Source: Gammaproteobacteria bacterium (GTDB taxonomy: Bacteria; Pseudomonadota; Gammaproteobacteria; SZUA-152). From it: a stretch of 50,522 bases of DNA. The translations under genes were made by a program, and so were the position numbers. Positions 8,611 to 17,321 of the stretch are shown here, piece by piece; position 1 is the stretch's first letter, and each line of letters begins with the position of its first letter. The stretch lies in NCBI GenBank assembly GCA_022627515.1, contig JAKEGK010000069.1, positions 1 through 50,522 on the forward strand. Direction: 5' to 3'. The notes beneath the pieces were generated by a model that worked only from the letters and a program-made list of their open reading frames with translations, searched no databases and was not told where the DNA came from.

Positions 8611-9636
8611 CTAGGCTGAGGCGCGCTTGGCCCGGCGTTGTTGGGTGTCTTCGCGGGGTGACAGTTTCAGGTCCGACAGCATTTTCAAATCGTCTTCAAC
8701 GCTGCGTCCCTTGGTTGTCAGATAGTCGCCGATCATGACGCCGGAAGCGCCCGCCATGAAGATCATGGCCTGCATGTCGCCCAGGAACTGGCGGCCGCCG
8801 GCAATGCGGATTTCGGCGCGCGGCAACATGTAACGGAAGACCGCAATGCATTTTAGAATTTCCATGGGTGTCATCGGTGTGCGGCCGCCAAATGGCGTGC
8901 CTTGTTGCGGATTAAGAAAATTCAGCGGCACCGATTCCACGTTCAGTTGGCGCAAGGTTTCCGCGAGCTCAATGCGTTGGTCCAGGCTTTCGCCCATGCC
9001 CAGGATACCGCCACTGCATACGCGTAAACCGGCAGCCACAGCGGCTCTGATGGTGTCAATATTTTCCTGGTAGGTATGCGTTGTGCAGACCTGATCGAAA
9101 AAACTTTCCGCGCACTCGAGATTGTGATGATAGTTTTCCATACCCATGGCTTTCAGTTCCACTGCGGTGCCGGCGTCCAGCACGCCCAGGCTGGCGCAAC
9201 GGCCGATGTCGGACGTTTGTTCCAGGGTTTGGAAATAGTCTTTGAGTTGTTTGCGTTCCTTGTCCGAGCGCACGCCCCAGCCTTTGGACACCACGCCAAA
9301 ATCGCTGGCGCCCCATTCGCGCGCCCGCCGCGCCTGGCGGCTGAGTTCTTCGCTGGAAATGTAGTTATATACCGGCGCATTGGTCTGGTGATGCCCGCTT
9401 TGAGAGCAGAACGAGCAGTTTTCCGAACAGTTGCCCGAACGCACATTGGAAATCGCGCACACTTCGATTTCGTTGCCGCGGAAGGTTTTACGGATCCGGT
9501 CGGCGCCCGCCATAAGCCAGGGCAGGTAATCATCATCAAGGCGGATCATCCACTTCGCCTCGTCGGCCGACATTTCGCCGCCATCGAGAATACGTGCCGT
9601 GATAGAATCGATGCGTTGGTAACAGGCGTTATCCAT
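8611..9636 (-). CDS. bioB: Biotin synthase BioB (atypical type)
   Basis: Radical SAM enzyme that inserts sulfur into dethiobiotin. The 4Fe-4S motif C70-x3-C74-x2-C77 is intact. Cys147, Cys207 and Arg277 align with E. coli Cys128, Cys188 and Arg260. The fourth ligand of the auxiliary 2Fe-2S cluster (E. coli Cys97) is replaced by Gly114 in GASDFGVVSKGW, and extra cysteines occur at 175 (NLECAES) and 184 (DQVCTTH). The sequence style (FLNPQQGTP, MTPMEILKC, IGDYLTTKG) resembles BioB of Firmicutes and Deltaproteobacteria more than the enterobacterial form. First gene of the operon, with an AAGGGAG ribosome site at 9648-9654 and a good promoter at 9692-9719. Confidence 0.93.
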   Translation of the reverse strand: MDNACYQRIDSITARILDGGEMSADEAKWMIRLDDDYLPWLMAGADRIRKTFRGNEIEVCAISNVRSGNCSENCSFCSQSGHHQTNAPVYNYISSEELSRQARRAREWGASDFGVVSKGWGVRSDKERKQLKDYFQTLEQTSDIGRCASLGVLDAGTAVELKAMGMENYHHNLECAESFFDQVCTTHTYQENIDTIRAAVAAGLRVCSGGILGMGESLDQRIELAETLRQLNVESVPLNFLNPQQGTPFGGRTPMTPMEILKCIAVFRYMLPRAEIRIAGGRQFLGDMQAMIFMAGASGVMIGDYLTTKGRSVEDDLKMLSDLKLSPREDTQQRRAKRASA

Positions 9637-9691
9637 GGATGATCTCCCTTAAAAACAATGAGTTATAAATTCAGATGAACCGAGCTTGACC

Positions 9692-9719
9692 ATCTTATCC
9701 TGAATCTGATGTTTGTCAA
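9692..9719 (-). promoter_or_regulatory. Sigma-70 promoter of the bio operon
   Basis: On the minus strand a perfect -35 TTGACA (9714-9719) is followed after 16 bases by TAAGAT (9692-9697). Transcription would begin near 9685. I looked for a BirA operator here and found only one half-site-like sequence, not an inverted repeat. Confidence 0.8.
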
Positions 9720-9745
9720 CTTTGCAGCAAATAAAAAGTAAACCA

Positions 9746-10444
9746 ATGGACATTATTCGATCTCTCTTAAACCCCGCCAGTCGTTGTGTATTGTGCGGCT
9801 CAACTGGGTATAACGATGTGGATCTGTGCGCGCCGTGCAGTGCCGAGCTGCGCCCCGCCAATCCAATTTGTGTGTGTTGTGCTTTGCCTTTAACTACGCC
9901 CGGTGACAGCCAACATTTTTGCGGCAGTTGTTTGCAAAATCCGCCCCCCTACTCATTCGTTTACCGGCTTGCAGATTACGCGCCACCCCTGGACCGCATT
10001 ATCCTGCAATTGAAATTCAATCAGAAACTGCACCTGGCCCGGTTGCTGGGAACATTAATGGCGCGTGATATCCGGCAACAGGCGTTGACCTTGCCTGATC
10101 TGTTAATACCGGTTCCCTTGCATAAACAACGTCTCCAGCAACGGGGTTATAACCAGGCGCTCGAAATCGCGCGCATTCTTGCCCGCGCACTGAATGTTAA
10201 ACTTGATCGTCACAGCTGTGTTCGCCACAAGGCCACGCGTGAACAAACCGGACTTCCGGCGCAGCAACGTAAAACCAATATCAAGGGCGCGTTTCAGGTC
10301 CGGCATGATGTGCGGGGAAAACATATCGCCATCGTCGATGACGTAATGACAACCGGGTCTACGGTCGCGGAATTGAGTAAAGCCCTGCTGCAACAGGGCG
10401 CCAGGCGAATTGATGTGTGGGTGTGCGCGCGGGCGAATGTCTGA
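9746..10444 (+). CDS. comF: ComF family phosphoribosyltransferase-like protein
   Basis: ComF-type protein linked to DNA uptake in competent bacteria; the exact reaction is unsettled. An N-terminal four-cysteine zinc-finger-like region (CVLCG, CAPC, CVCC, FCGSC) is followed by a phosphoribosyltransferase fold with the PRPP loop IAIVDDVMTTGST near the C-terminus and IPVPLHKQRLQQRGYNQA in the middle. I chose the ATG at 9746 (232 residues) because the upstream TTG at 9713 overlaps the -35 box of the divergent bio promoter. Divergence of comF from the bio operon is common in gammaproteobacteria. Confidence 0.9.
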   Translation: MDIIRSLLNPASRCVLCGSTGYNDVDLCAPCSAELRPANPICVCCALPLTTPGDSQHFCGSCLQNPPPYSFVYRLADYAPPLDRIILQLKFNQKLHLARLLGTLMARDIRQQALTLPDLLIPVPLHKQRLQQRGYNQALEIARILARALNVKLDRHSCVRHKATREQTGLPAQQRKTNIKGAFQVRHDVRGKHIAIVDDVMTTGSTVAELSKALLQQGARRIDVWVCARANV

Positions 10445-10619
10445 TAGATAAAAATCAGCGGCATATTTATGGTTAAATACTTACGCGATATGACGCTTCA
10501 ATGAATTGAATCATGTTTCGCCGGCGCGGTATGATGCCGCGTTATGAAGCAAGAGGCTGGCCGCATAGCAGAAATCAGCAACGATTATTAACTATAGATG
10601 GAGAACAAAGGGCCTGTTT

Positions 10620-11612
10620 ATGGAAGCCATGATTATCCGCCAGTTTGGCGCACCGGACATTTTTGAAAAGGCCAGTGTTGCCCGCCCACAAATTTATCCG
10701 GGTCAGGTGTTAATAAAAGTCGCCGCCACCAGTGTCAATCCCGTGGACTGTAAAATTCGTCAAGGCAAACTGGCCGCGATTGCGCCGGACTTCCCCGCCA
10801 TACTGCATGGCGATGTGGCTGGCGCCATCGAAGAAGTCGGCGATAATGTCGCCGGTTTCAACATAGGCGACGAAGTGTATGCCTGCGCCGGAGGCGTGAA
10901 AGGCATGGGTGGCGCGCTGGCGGAATATATTCTGGCGGATGCGCGTTTGGTGGCGCACAAACCGGCCGGTCTCAGTTTCCGGGAAGCCGCTGCATTGCCA
11001 TTGGTGAGTATTACAGCGTGGACCGCGTTGATCGACAAAGCCAGGATACAAGCAGGGCAACAGGTCCTGATTCATGGCGCAACCGGTGGCGTGGGCCACG
11101 TCGGGATTCAGCTGGCCAAAGCGCGTGGCGCGACTGTTTACGCCACCTGTGCATCGGATACCAAGGCCGCCATCGCCAAGGATCTGGGCGCCGACTATGT
11201 TATCAATTACCGTCAAATGGATGTTACGACCTACGTTGAAAAATACACCGGGGGCAAGGGCTTTGATGTGGTGTTTGATACGGTCGGTGGTGACAATATC
11301 CAGAAGTCGTTTGCCACGGCCGCGTTAAACGGCGCCGTAGTGTCCGTGTCAACCCGGTCAATACAGGATCTGAGTTTGATGCATGCCAAGGGCCTGAGTT
11401 TGCATGTGGTATTTATGCTAATACCCTTGTTATACGACGTGGGACGTGAGCATCACGGCATGATTCTCAGGGAAATTACGCAACTCGCCGATCGCTCCCA
11501 ATTGCGGCCGCTTATTGACGATTCAGTATTTAAAATAACGGATGTGGGAGCAGCTCATCAAAAACTGGAATCCGGTAAAGCGCTCGGCAAGATTGTATTG
11601 GAAGCCTGGTAG
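10620..11612 (+). CDS. Zinc-independent quinone oxidoreductase-like MDR protein
   Basis: Member of the medium-chain dehydrogenase/reductase superfamily, quinone oxidoreductase branch, which usually reduces quinones or enals with NADPH in the cytoplasm. The 330-residue protein has the N-terminal GroES-like domain (SVNPVDCKIRQG) and the nucleotide-binding motif HGATGGVGHVG near residue 151. The cysteine cluster that binds structural zinc in alcohol dehydrogenases is absent. FDVVFDTVGG near 215 is typical of the branch. The real substrate cannot be told from sequence. It stands alone after a 175-base gap and converges on the YfaZ-like gene. Confidence 0.85.
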   Translation: MEAMIIRQFGAPDIFEKASVARPQIYPGQVLIKVAATSVNPVDCKIRQGKLAAIAPDFPAILHGDVAGAIEEVGDNVAGFNIGDEVYACAGGVKGMGGALAEYILADARLVAHKPAGLSFREAAALPLVSITAWTALIDKARIQAGQQVLIHGATGGVGHVGIQLAKARGATVYATCASDTKAAIAKDLGADYVINYRQMDVTTYVEKYTGGKGFDVVFDTVGGDNIQKSFATAALNGAVVSVSTRSIQDLSLMHAKGLSLHVVFMLIPLLYDVGREHHGMILREITQLADRSQLRPLIDDSVFKITDVGAAHQKLESGKALGKIVLEAW

Positions 11613-11663
11613 CAATCCGGCAGCACTGATGTTGCTGTAGTAAATGCTGCGAAACAGTTTGCT

Positions 11664-12242
11664 TTAGAACTTGAAGCGCAAACCAACGATAAAGTTATCG
11701 TCAATTTCCACGTCATCTCGGTTCTTGATTTCTGTTTCAATAAGCCGGTAACCAACATATGCATTAGCAGTAGGTATTAGTTCGTACTCTATCGTCGCGC
11801 CAAACTCATACATTTGGTCGGCGTCCTGGAACGACACAATTCCCGGCGCGTAAAACAACGTTGCGCTGTAGACGATGCGCGGCGCGGCCGCATGCCGGTA
11901 ACGCAATTGTCCACCCAGTCCAATTGCGGAGGCGCGAATATCGGGTTTGTCTGCCTGTGCATAATATAATTTAGTGCCGACACCCACTTCCAGGCCGGGC
12001 GATTTGCTGCCGGCCTCGTCGATCACCAGTAAACCGATTTCACCAAGGTAGTTTTTATCTTCGTGATACAGGAATCCAAAACCCACTTCGGTGCGTCCGT
12101 AGTTCGTGGCGCCCATCAGCGTCGTGTATTTAACCTGGGCGGATTCGCCGCTCAGATTAAAATCCAGGGCGCGGGCGTACAAATTACTGCCGGAAACAAT
12201 GCTTAAAACCGTAAATAAAAAAATAAGCGGACGTTGCAGCAT
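11664..12242 (-). CDS. YfaZ family outer-membrane protein
   Basis: Probable small outer-membrane barrel of the YfaZ family, whose function is unknown. A signal peptide (MLQRPLIFLFTVLSIVSG, cleavage near YARA-LDF) precedes repeated amphipathic strands, and the protein ends in FIVGLRFKF, a typical barrel terminus with a last Phe. I chose the ATG at 12242 (192 residues) because CTCCTC at 12253-12258 reads as GAGGAG ten bases upstream on the minus strand. A longer frame from 12269 would put nine residues before the signal peptide and bypass that site. Confidence 0.8.
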   Translation of the reverse strand: MLQRPLIFLFTVLSIVSGSNLYARALDFNLSGESAQVKYTTLMGATNYGRTEVGFGFLYHEDKNYLGEIGLLVIDEAGSKSPGLEVGVGTKLYYAQADKPDIRASAIGLGGQLRYRHAAAPRIVYSATLFYAPGIVSFQDADQMYEFGATIEYELIPTANAYVGYRLIETEIKNRDDVEIDDNFIVGLRFKF

Positions 12243-12351
12243 GAGTATTGGGCTCCTCGGCATTCCCAAAAATATTGGTAAACCCGGCGTGTTCCATTTT
12301 AAACTCCGGGTTAATTATCGGCACTGTGTTTGAAGTCTTCTTATACGACAT

Positions 12352-12378
12352 AAAAAAGCCCGGGTAAACCGGGCTTTT
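12352..12378 (-). terminator. Terminator of the rpmB-rpmG operon
   Basis: On the minus strand AAAAGCCCGG, loop TTTA, CCGGGCTTTT and further T. The symmetric A and T flanks mean it may work in both directions. It lies 22 bases beyond the rpmG stop. Confidence 0.9.
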
Positions 12379-12400
12379 GGAAATAGCCGCGAATTGGCGT

Positions 12401-12556
12401 TTATTTGATCTTGGCTTCCTTGTAGATAACATGTTTGCGGATCACCGGATCAAATTTCTTGATTTCCATTTTTTCCGGCATCGTGCGCTTGTTCTTGGTG
12501 GTTGTATAGTAATGACCCGTGTCAGCGGAAGACACCAGTTTGATTTTGTCTCTCAT
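12401..12556 (-). CDS. rpmG: 50S ribosomal protein L33
   Basis: Small protein of the large ribosomal subunit. The 51 residues read [18 protein letters not shown] and onward to KEAKIK, the standard L33 pattern with KNKR and [10 protein letters not shown]. It has no cysteines, so it is the zinc-independent form. An AGAGG ribosome site precedes the ATG. It follows rpmB by 46 bases in the usual rpmB-rpmG order and ends just before a strong terminator. Confidence 0.97.
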   Translation of the reverse strand: MRDKIKLVSSADTGHYYTTTKNKRTMPEKMEIKKFDPVIRKHVIYKEAKIK

Positions 12557-12602
12557 GAACCTAACCTCTTCACTTTAATTCGGCAGCTTTTTAAAACAGT
12601 TT

Positions 12603-12839
12603 TTATACTTTGTCGCCACGGGTGCGGATATCCGACAAAACCTGGTCGATGCCCAGCTTGTCGATAATGCGCATACCTTTGGTGGAAACGCGCAAGCTTA
12701 CCCAGCGATTTTCACTTTCCACCCAAAAACGATGTTTGTGCAGGTTCGGCAGAAAGCGACGACGGGTCTTGTTGTTCGCATGTGAAACATTGTTGCCGGT
12801 TATCGGTTTTTTACCCGTCACCTGACATACTCTAGCCAT
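12603..12839 (-). CDS. rpmB: 50S ribosomal protein L28
   Basis: Large-subunit ribosomal protein of 78 residues starting [12 protein letters not shown], with the family features [18 protein letters not shown] and the C-terminal [13 protein letters not shown]. The start is the ATG at 12839; the frame stays open further upstream, but family alignment fixes this start. First gene of rpmB-rpmG, with a recognisable promoter about 60 bases upstream. Confidence 0.97.
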   Translation of the reverse strand: MARVCQVTGKKPITGNNVSHANNKTRRRFLPNLHKHRFWVESENRWVSLRVSTKGMRIIDKLGIDQVLSDIRTRGDKV

Positions 12840-12896
12840 GATTCGATCTCCAATTCTGAAAATTAGTCCGGCACCGCCCGGACGCGAGAACTGCGT

Positions 12897-12925
12897 TTTA
12901 TACCAAAGTTCGCGGCAAGAGTCCA
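12897..12925 (-). promoter_or_regulatory. Putative sigma-70 promoter of rpmB-rpmG
   Basis: Minus strand TGGACT (12920-12925), 17 bases, TATAAA (12897-12902). Correct spacing and a good -10 box support it. Confidence 0.7.
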
Positions 12926-13038
12926 CTTTATCAGCAAGCCTTATCTATCTGAATTTTAAAAATGCGTTAATAAACGGCGGCTTGGAAGTTTTCCCGTCTC
13001 CTGACCGAGGGAAACGTCACCCATCCGGGATTCCGCGT

Positions 13039-13044
13039 TATAAT
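13039..13044 (+). promoter_or_regulatory. Putative -10 box upstream of rph
   Basis: Perfect TATAAT 38 bases before the rph start. No convincing -35 is visible at the right distance. Confidence 0.4.
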
Positions 13045-13081
13045 CCGCCCTGCGGTTAAATATCCATCAGAAGGAGTGACT

Positions 13082-13801
13082 ATGCGACCAAGTGGCCGAG
13101 CCCCCGATCAACTCAGAGAGATTCGTCTGACACGCCGTTACACAAAACATGCCGAGGGTTCGGTATTGGTGGAATTTGGCGATACCAAGGTTATTTGCAC
13201 CGCCAGTGTCGAGGAACGTTTGCCTCATTGGTTAAAAGGAGCGGGTAAAGGCTGGGTCACCGCGGAGTATGGCATGTTGCCGCGTTCAACCGGGGAACGC
13301 ATGAGCCGGGAAGCCGCCAAAGGCCGGCAGGGTGGAAGAACCATGGAAATTCAACGCCTTATTGCCCGGTCTTTGAGGGCCGTAGTGGATCTCGAAGCCC
13401 TCGGTGAGCAAATGATCACAGTGGATTGCGACGTGATTCAAGCGGATGGGGGCACCCGGACGGCATCCATCACCGGATCTTATGTGGCCCTGGTCGATGC
13501 GGTTAATCACCTGATTGAGAAAAAAGTTCTCACTAAAAATCCAATTTACGGCCAGGTCGCTTCGGTTTCCGTGGGCATTTATGAGGGTATACCGATTCTG
13601 GATCTGGACTATGCCGAGGACTCCAGCGCCGAAACCGACATGAACGTGGTTATGAATGATGGTGGCGCATTTGTCGAATTGCAGGGTACTGCGGAGGGGC
13701 ATGCCTTCAGCCGTAATGAACTCAATACCATGCTTGATCTAGCCCGGCAAGGTATCGAAATCCTGATTGAAAAACAACGTGAAGCGCTGGAGCGGCAATA
13801 G
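13082..13801 (+). CDS. rph: Ribonuclease PH
   Basis: Phosphorolytic 3'-5' exoribonuclease that trims the 3' ends of tRNA precursors, releasing nucleoside diphosphates. The protein begins [14 protein letters not shown], the family start, so the ATG at 13082 is chosen over the GTG at 13076, which is part of the AAGGAG ribosome site (13071-13076). [27 protein letters not shown] and [19 protein letters not shown] are conserved phosphate- and RNA-binding stretches. Its 239 residues are normal and the C-terminus is intact, unlike the frameshifted rph of E. coli K-12. It is followed 11 bases later by rdgB. Confidence 0.96.
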   Translation: MRPSGRAPDQLREIRLTRRYTKHAEGSVLVEFGDTKVICTASVEERLPHWLKGAGKGWVTAEYGMLPRSTGERMSREAAKGRQGGRTMEIQRLIARSLRAVVDLEALGEQMITVDCDVIQADGGTRTASITGSYVALVDAVNHLIEKKVLTKNPIYGQVASVSVGIYEGIPILDLDYAEDSSAETDMNVVMNDGGAFVELQGTAEGHAFSRNELNTMLDLARQGIEILIEKQREALERQ

Positions 13802-13812
13802 GTGAGTTACTT

Positions 13813-14427
13813 ATGTTAAAACCGCATATCTCCCGTTTTGTGCTGGCCAGCGGCAATAAAGGCAAGTTGCGTGAAATCAATCAGCTTCTTTCCGGTTTGC
13901 ATATCGAAGCGATTCCCCAAACGGAATTTGCGGTACCGGATGTGGAAGAAACCGGATTAACATTTGTCGAAAACGCCATCATCAAGGCCCGCAACGCAGC
14001 CGGCCACTCCGGCCTGCCGGCACTGGCGGATGACTCCGGCATCGAAGTCGACGCGTTAAACGGCGAACCCGGCATCTACTCCGCGCGTTATGCCGGCAAG
14101 GGCGCCTCAGACCGGGATAATCTGGAAAAATTACTGGAGGCGTTGAAAGATGTGCCCGATGAACAGCGCACCGCGCGCTTTCAGTGTGTCATGGTGTACA
14201 TGGCGCATGCCAAAGATCCCACGCCGCTGATTTGCCAGGGCGCCTGGGAAGGCCGCATTCTGCATGAGCCGCGCGGCGAAAGTGGATTCGGCTATGACCC
14301 GGTTTTTTATGTACCCACGCACCATTGTTCCGCGGCCGAACTGAAACCCCATGTCAAAAATCAATTGAGCCACCGCGGTCAGGCGTTGAAAAAATTTCTG
14401 GCGCTGATGCAGCAAGTGATGCAGTAA
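13813..14427 (+). CDS. rdgB: XTP/dITP diphosphatase RdgB (HAM1 family)
   Basis: House-cleaning nucleotide pyrophosphatase that removes deaminated purine nucleotides (ITP, dITP, XTP). The family signature LASGNKGKLREI is near the N-terminus, the active-site run LADDSGIEVDALNGEPG follows near 72, and SGFGYDPVF and LSHRGQAL are near the C-terminus. The length of 204 residues is typical. It forms an operon with rph, as in many gammaproteobacteria. The usual third gene hemW is absent; the next genes are on the opposite strand. Confidence 0.96.
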   Translation: MLKPHISRFVLASGNKGKLREINQLLSGLHIEAIPQTEFAVPDVEETGLTFVENAIIKARNAAGHSGLPALADDSGIEVDALNGEPGIYSARYAGKGASDRDNLEKLLEALKDVPDEQRTARFQCVMVYMAHAKDPTPLICQGAWEGRILHEPRGESGFGYDPVFYVPTHHCSAAELKPHVKNQLSHRGQALKKFLALMQQVMQ

Positions 14428-14461
14428 ACAATTAACAGGCAAACCCGGGATAAGAAATCGC

Positions 14462-14566
14462 TTAACTGAACAATCCCATTTGAAACAAGAATAGACCGGC
14501 TGCGCTGATAATAGCCACGACAAATATCACTAACACTACAATGGCCAAAACGGGTTTATAATTCAT
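14462..14566 (-). CDS. 34-residue single-pass membrane miniprotein
   Basis: The frame encodes 34 residues beginning MNYKPVLAIVV and ending FQMGLFS. Nearly all of residues 5-30 is a hydrophobic helix, so it should be a one-pass inner-membrane peptide with a very short N-terminal basic patch. Its ATG overlaps the stop of the upstream zinc-ribbon gene as ATGA, which suggests translation by re-initiation. No family is recognised. It could help the partner protein assemble or be a small regulatory subunit; both are guesses. The stop is at 14462-14464. Confidence 0.65.
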   Translation of the reverse strand: MNYKPVLAIVVLVIFVVAIISAAGLFLFQMGLFS

Positions 14567-14955
14567 GTGTAATCAATTTGCAGGGGATGGTTACAGGAAG
14601 AACAATAGGTCCATTTGGGCAGTGTGTCTTTGGCTTCCAGTTTAATCGTGATGTGTTCGTTGCAGTGAGGACATTGTCCGCTGGCATGATCCATCGATTG
14701 GCTGGTCCGGTAGACCATCATCGCCGCAATGGGACCAGCGATGAAAAATCCCGGCACCAGAACCCAATGGGCGAAAATGATCGGGATTGATCCGACCGAC
14801 AGTAACCAGAACAAACCCAAACGTTTCAGCGCCCGTTTCACACGGTCTTTGTCGTCATATACGGTAATAACCAGATTTGCGTGAGTGGAAATCTCATTGC
14901 TATTCGTTTTGAATGTAACCGGCTGTGTTTTGGTGAGTGGCATGGCGCAGGTCAT
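14563..14955 (-). CDS. Membrane protein with C-terminal zinc ribbon
   Basis: I do not recognise a named family. The 130-residue protein has a charged N-terminal part, two hydrophobic segments (about residues 47-65, LFWLLSVGSIPIIFAHWVL, and 68-82, GFFIAGPIAAMMVY), and a C-terminal zinc-ribbon-like domain with CPHC and, about 20 residues on, CSSC. Two starts are possible: the ATG at 14955, directly after AAGG, or the ATG at 14943, which keeps 126 residues with that AAGG 12 bases away. The stop overlaps the start of a 34-residue membrane peptide. The pair forms its own leftward unit between rdgB and the AsmA-like gene. Confidence 0.7.
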   Translation of the reverse strand: MTCAMPLTKTQPVTFKTNSNEISTHANLVITVYDDKDRVKRALKRLGLFWLLSVGSIPIIFAHWVLVPGFFIAGPIAAMMVYRTSQSMDHASGQCPHCNEHITIKLEAKDTLPKWTYCSSCNHPLQIDYT

Positions 14956-15102
14956 CCTTCTTGCGAATTAAAAACTGAATTGAACAAATGACCTGTATTC
15001 CGGCCAAACAGGTTTAACTTTTTCAGGCGATTCTGGCATTATCGCGGGCGGAAAATCAAGTAACGGACTAATGTCAGCCATACCAGCAACGTCGAGGTGA
15101 CG

Positions 15103-17319
15103 ATGAAGCGCGGATTGAAAATACTGGGAATCGTTATCGCGATTCCCGTCGTGTTGTTTGTGATTGCAGCCATTGTGCTTGTCACACTGGATCTGAATGA
15201 ATACCGGGAGCCCATTGCCAAAGGAATCAGCGACGCTACGGGACGAGAACTAAAATTAACCGGTGATTTGCAGAAATCCTTTTTCCCCTGGCTGGGAATT
15301 AAAATTGGTGGCGTCGAGTTAAGCAACGCACCCGGCTTCAAGGAATTGGTCTTTGCGCGCCTGGAAAACGCCGAAGTCAGAATTGACACCTTGTCCCTGT
15401 TGCGCATGCAGCCGGCTGTTGACAAGATCATCGTGCATGGCCTGCAGGTTAACCTGGCGCGTAACAAAGAGGGAAAGACCAATTGGGATGATTTAGTCAA
15501 GCAGGAACAGGCGCCAGCCGATGCGAAACCCGAACAGGCGCCGGCGCCTGAATCCCAGCCACCGGCAAGCAAACCATCGGCAGCCTTGCAGGGCGTCAAA
15601 GTTGGCGGGCTGGAAATCCGCAATGCACAACTGGCCTGGGATGACGCGCAGGCTAACGCATCTTATCAAGTGCGCGACCTTGATGTGACGGTCAGCGAAA
15701 TCGAGCTGGGTAAACCGCTGAAGCTTGATGTTACAACACGCCTTATCAGTTCAGCACCGAAATTGCAGGCGGATGTCAAGCTGAACGCCGGCAGGATTCA
15801 TTGGGATCTGGATCAGCAGCATTATAAGCTGGAGCCTCTGCAACTTGCCGTACAGGCGCAAGGTGATATGTTACCCGGCAAGAAGGCCGATGTTTCGTTA
15901 ACCACTCCGGTTGATCTGGATTTGCAGCAGCAGACGCTGGCGGTTCCAGCCATCGTGCTGCAAGTTCTGGGGATCACGGTGCAGGGAAACCTGAACGCAA
16001 AACAACTTTTATCCGAGCCGGCATTCGATGGCAATATCAAAATCGCCTCACTGGCGCCTAAACAGTTATTTAAAACCCTGGGAATCGAAGCGCCGCAAAC
16101 CGCGGATCCCAAGGTATTGGAAAAAGCCAGCGTGGAATTAGGATTGAATGGCACAACCAGTCAACTCACCGTTAAACCCCTGCAACTGGTGTTGGACGAT
16201 ACCAATGTCAATGGAATGCTGGGTGTTAAAAACTTCGCTGACCCGGCGATCAACTTCCGGCTCGATATGGATACTATTGATATTGACCGCTATCTGCCGC
16301 CGTCTGGAGAAAAAACTTCGCCGCAACCTGCCCCCGCTGCAACACCGCAAACCACGGCGGATGCCGGCGATACTCCGCTGCCAGTGGAACCATTGCGCGC
16401 ACTGAACGCCAAAGGCCAGCTTAACGCCGGCGCATTGACCGCATCGAAGATCCTGATCAATGATCTGGTAGTGGCGATCGACGCCAAAAAAGGCTTGATT
16501 CATTTGAATCCAGTCAGTGGAAAGGTCTCCGGCGGCCGGTTTTCCACCGATGTCACGCTGGATGCGCGGGGCGAGAAACTGAAAGCAGCCGTTAATGAAA
16601 CCGTAACGGACGTGCAGGTGGCGCCGATCCTGAAGGCGTTGATCGACAATGATTTGCTGGTTGGCGCCGTGCGGTTGAATGCGGACATTAATACGGAAGG
16701 CCGGACGGTTAATCAGCTCATGGCGGCGTTGCAGGGCGCTGTGGATTTTCAATTCAGCAATGGCGCGATTAAAGGGTATAACGTAGCGGAATACGGACGC
16801 CAGGCAAAAGCCAAACTCAAAGGCGAAAGCTATACTGCATCCGATGTGCCGCAGCAGACTGATTTTACCGAGATGACAGGTCAGGCCAAAATCACCAACG
16901 GCGTGGTGGACAATACGGTATTGGCCGCGAAATCTCCGGCATTTCGCATCGATGGCAAGGGGCAGGTCGATCTGGTGAAACAAACCATCAATTATTTACT
17001 GACCTCGTATGTAGTGGGCACCAGTAAAGGTCAGGGCGGCGCGGAACTCGGTGAACTGAAAGGACTGCCCATCCCGGTGCGTATTAAGGGTACCTATACC
17101 GACCTGAAGTACGATTTCGATGAAGAGGCGTTCCGCAAAGCCGTATCCGCCCAGTTCAAGGATGAATTAAAAGCGAAAGAGCAGGAGCTGAAAAAAGAGC
17201 TGGAGGCAAAAAAGCAGGCGGAGATCGAAAAGCAAAAACAAAAAGCGAAAGAAGAACTGAAGCAACAGGAAGACAAACTGATGAAAAAACTCGAAGACAA
17301 ACTGAAGAAACTTTTTTGA
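15103..17319 (+). CDS. AsmA family protein
   Basis: AsmA-like proteins are anchored in the inner membrane with a large periplasmic body and are linked to outer-membrane biogenesis and lipid transport between membranes. The 738-residue protein has one N-terminal membrane helix (about 5-28), the AsmA N-terminal region (LTGDLQKSFFPWLGIKIGGVEL), a Pro/Ala-rich linker near 145-165, a second one near 405-425, and the conserved C-terminal AsmA domain. It ends in a Lys/Glu-rich coiled coil of about 50 residues. ATG 15103 is preferred to GTG 15097 because GAGGTGA forms the ribosome site. Its stop is two bases before the mutY start. Confidence 0.88.
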   Translation: MKRGLKILGIVIAIPVVLFVIAAIVLVTLDLNEYREPIAKGISDATGRELKLTGDLQKSFFPWLGIKIGGVELSNAPGFKELVFARLENAEVRIDTLSLLRMQPAVDKIIVHGLQVNLARNKEGKTNWDDLVKQEQAPADAKPEQAPAPESQPPASKPSAALQGVKVGGLEIRNAQLAWDDAQANASYQVRDLDVTVSEIELGKPLKLDVTTRLISSAPKLQADVKLNAGRIHWDLDQQHYKLEPLQLAVQAQGDMLPGKKADVSLTTPVDLDLQQQTLAVPAIVLQVLGITVQGNLNAKQLLSEPAFDGNIKIASLAPKQLFKTLGIEAPQTADPKVLEKASVELGLNGTTSQLTVKPLQLVLDDTNVNGMLGVKNFADPAINFRLDMDTIDIDRYLPPSGEKTSPQPAPAATPQTTADAGDTPLPVEPLRALNAKGQLNAGALTASKILINDLVVAIDAKKGLIHLNPVSGKVSGGRFSTDVTLDARGEKLKAAVNETVTDVQVAPILKALIDNDLLVGAVRLNADINTEGRTVNQLMAALQGAVDFQFSNGAIKGYNVAEYGRQAKAKLKGESYTASDVPQQTDFTEMTGQAKITNGVVDNTVLAAKSPAFRIDGKGQVDLVKQTINYLLTSYVVGTSKGQGGAELGELKGLPIPVRIKGTYTDLKYDFDEEAFRKAVSAQFKDELKAKEQELKKELEAKKQAEIEKQKQKAKEELKQQEDKLMKKLEDKLKKLF

Positions 17320-17321
17320 TC

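Noticed and set aside
9713-9745. Possible BirA operator between bioB and comF
   Set aside because: TTGTCAACT resembles one half-site, but no inverted partner occurs at the expected 14-16 base distance. The sequence is mostly explained by the bio -35 box.
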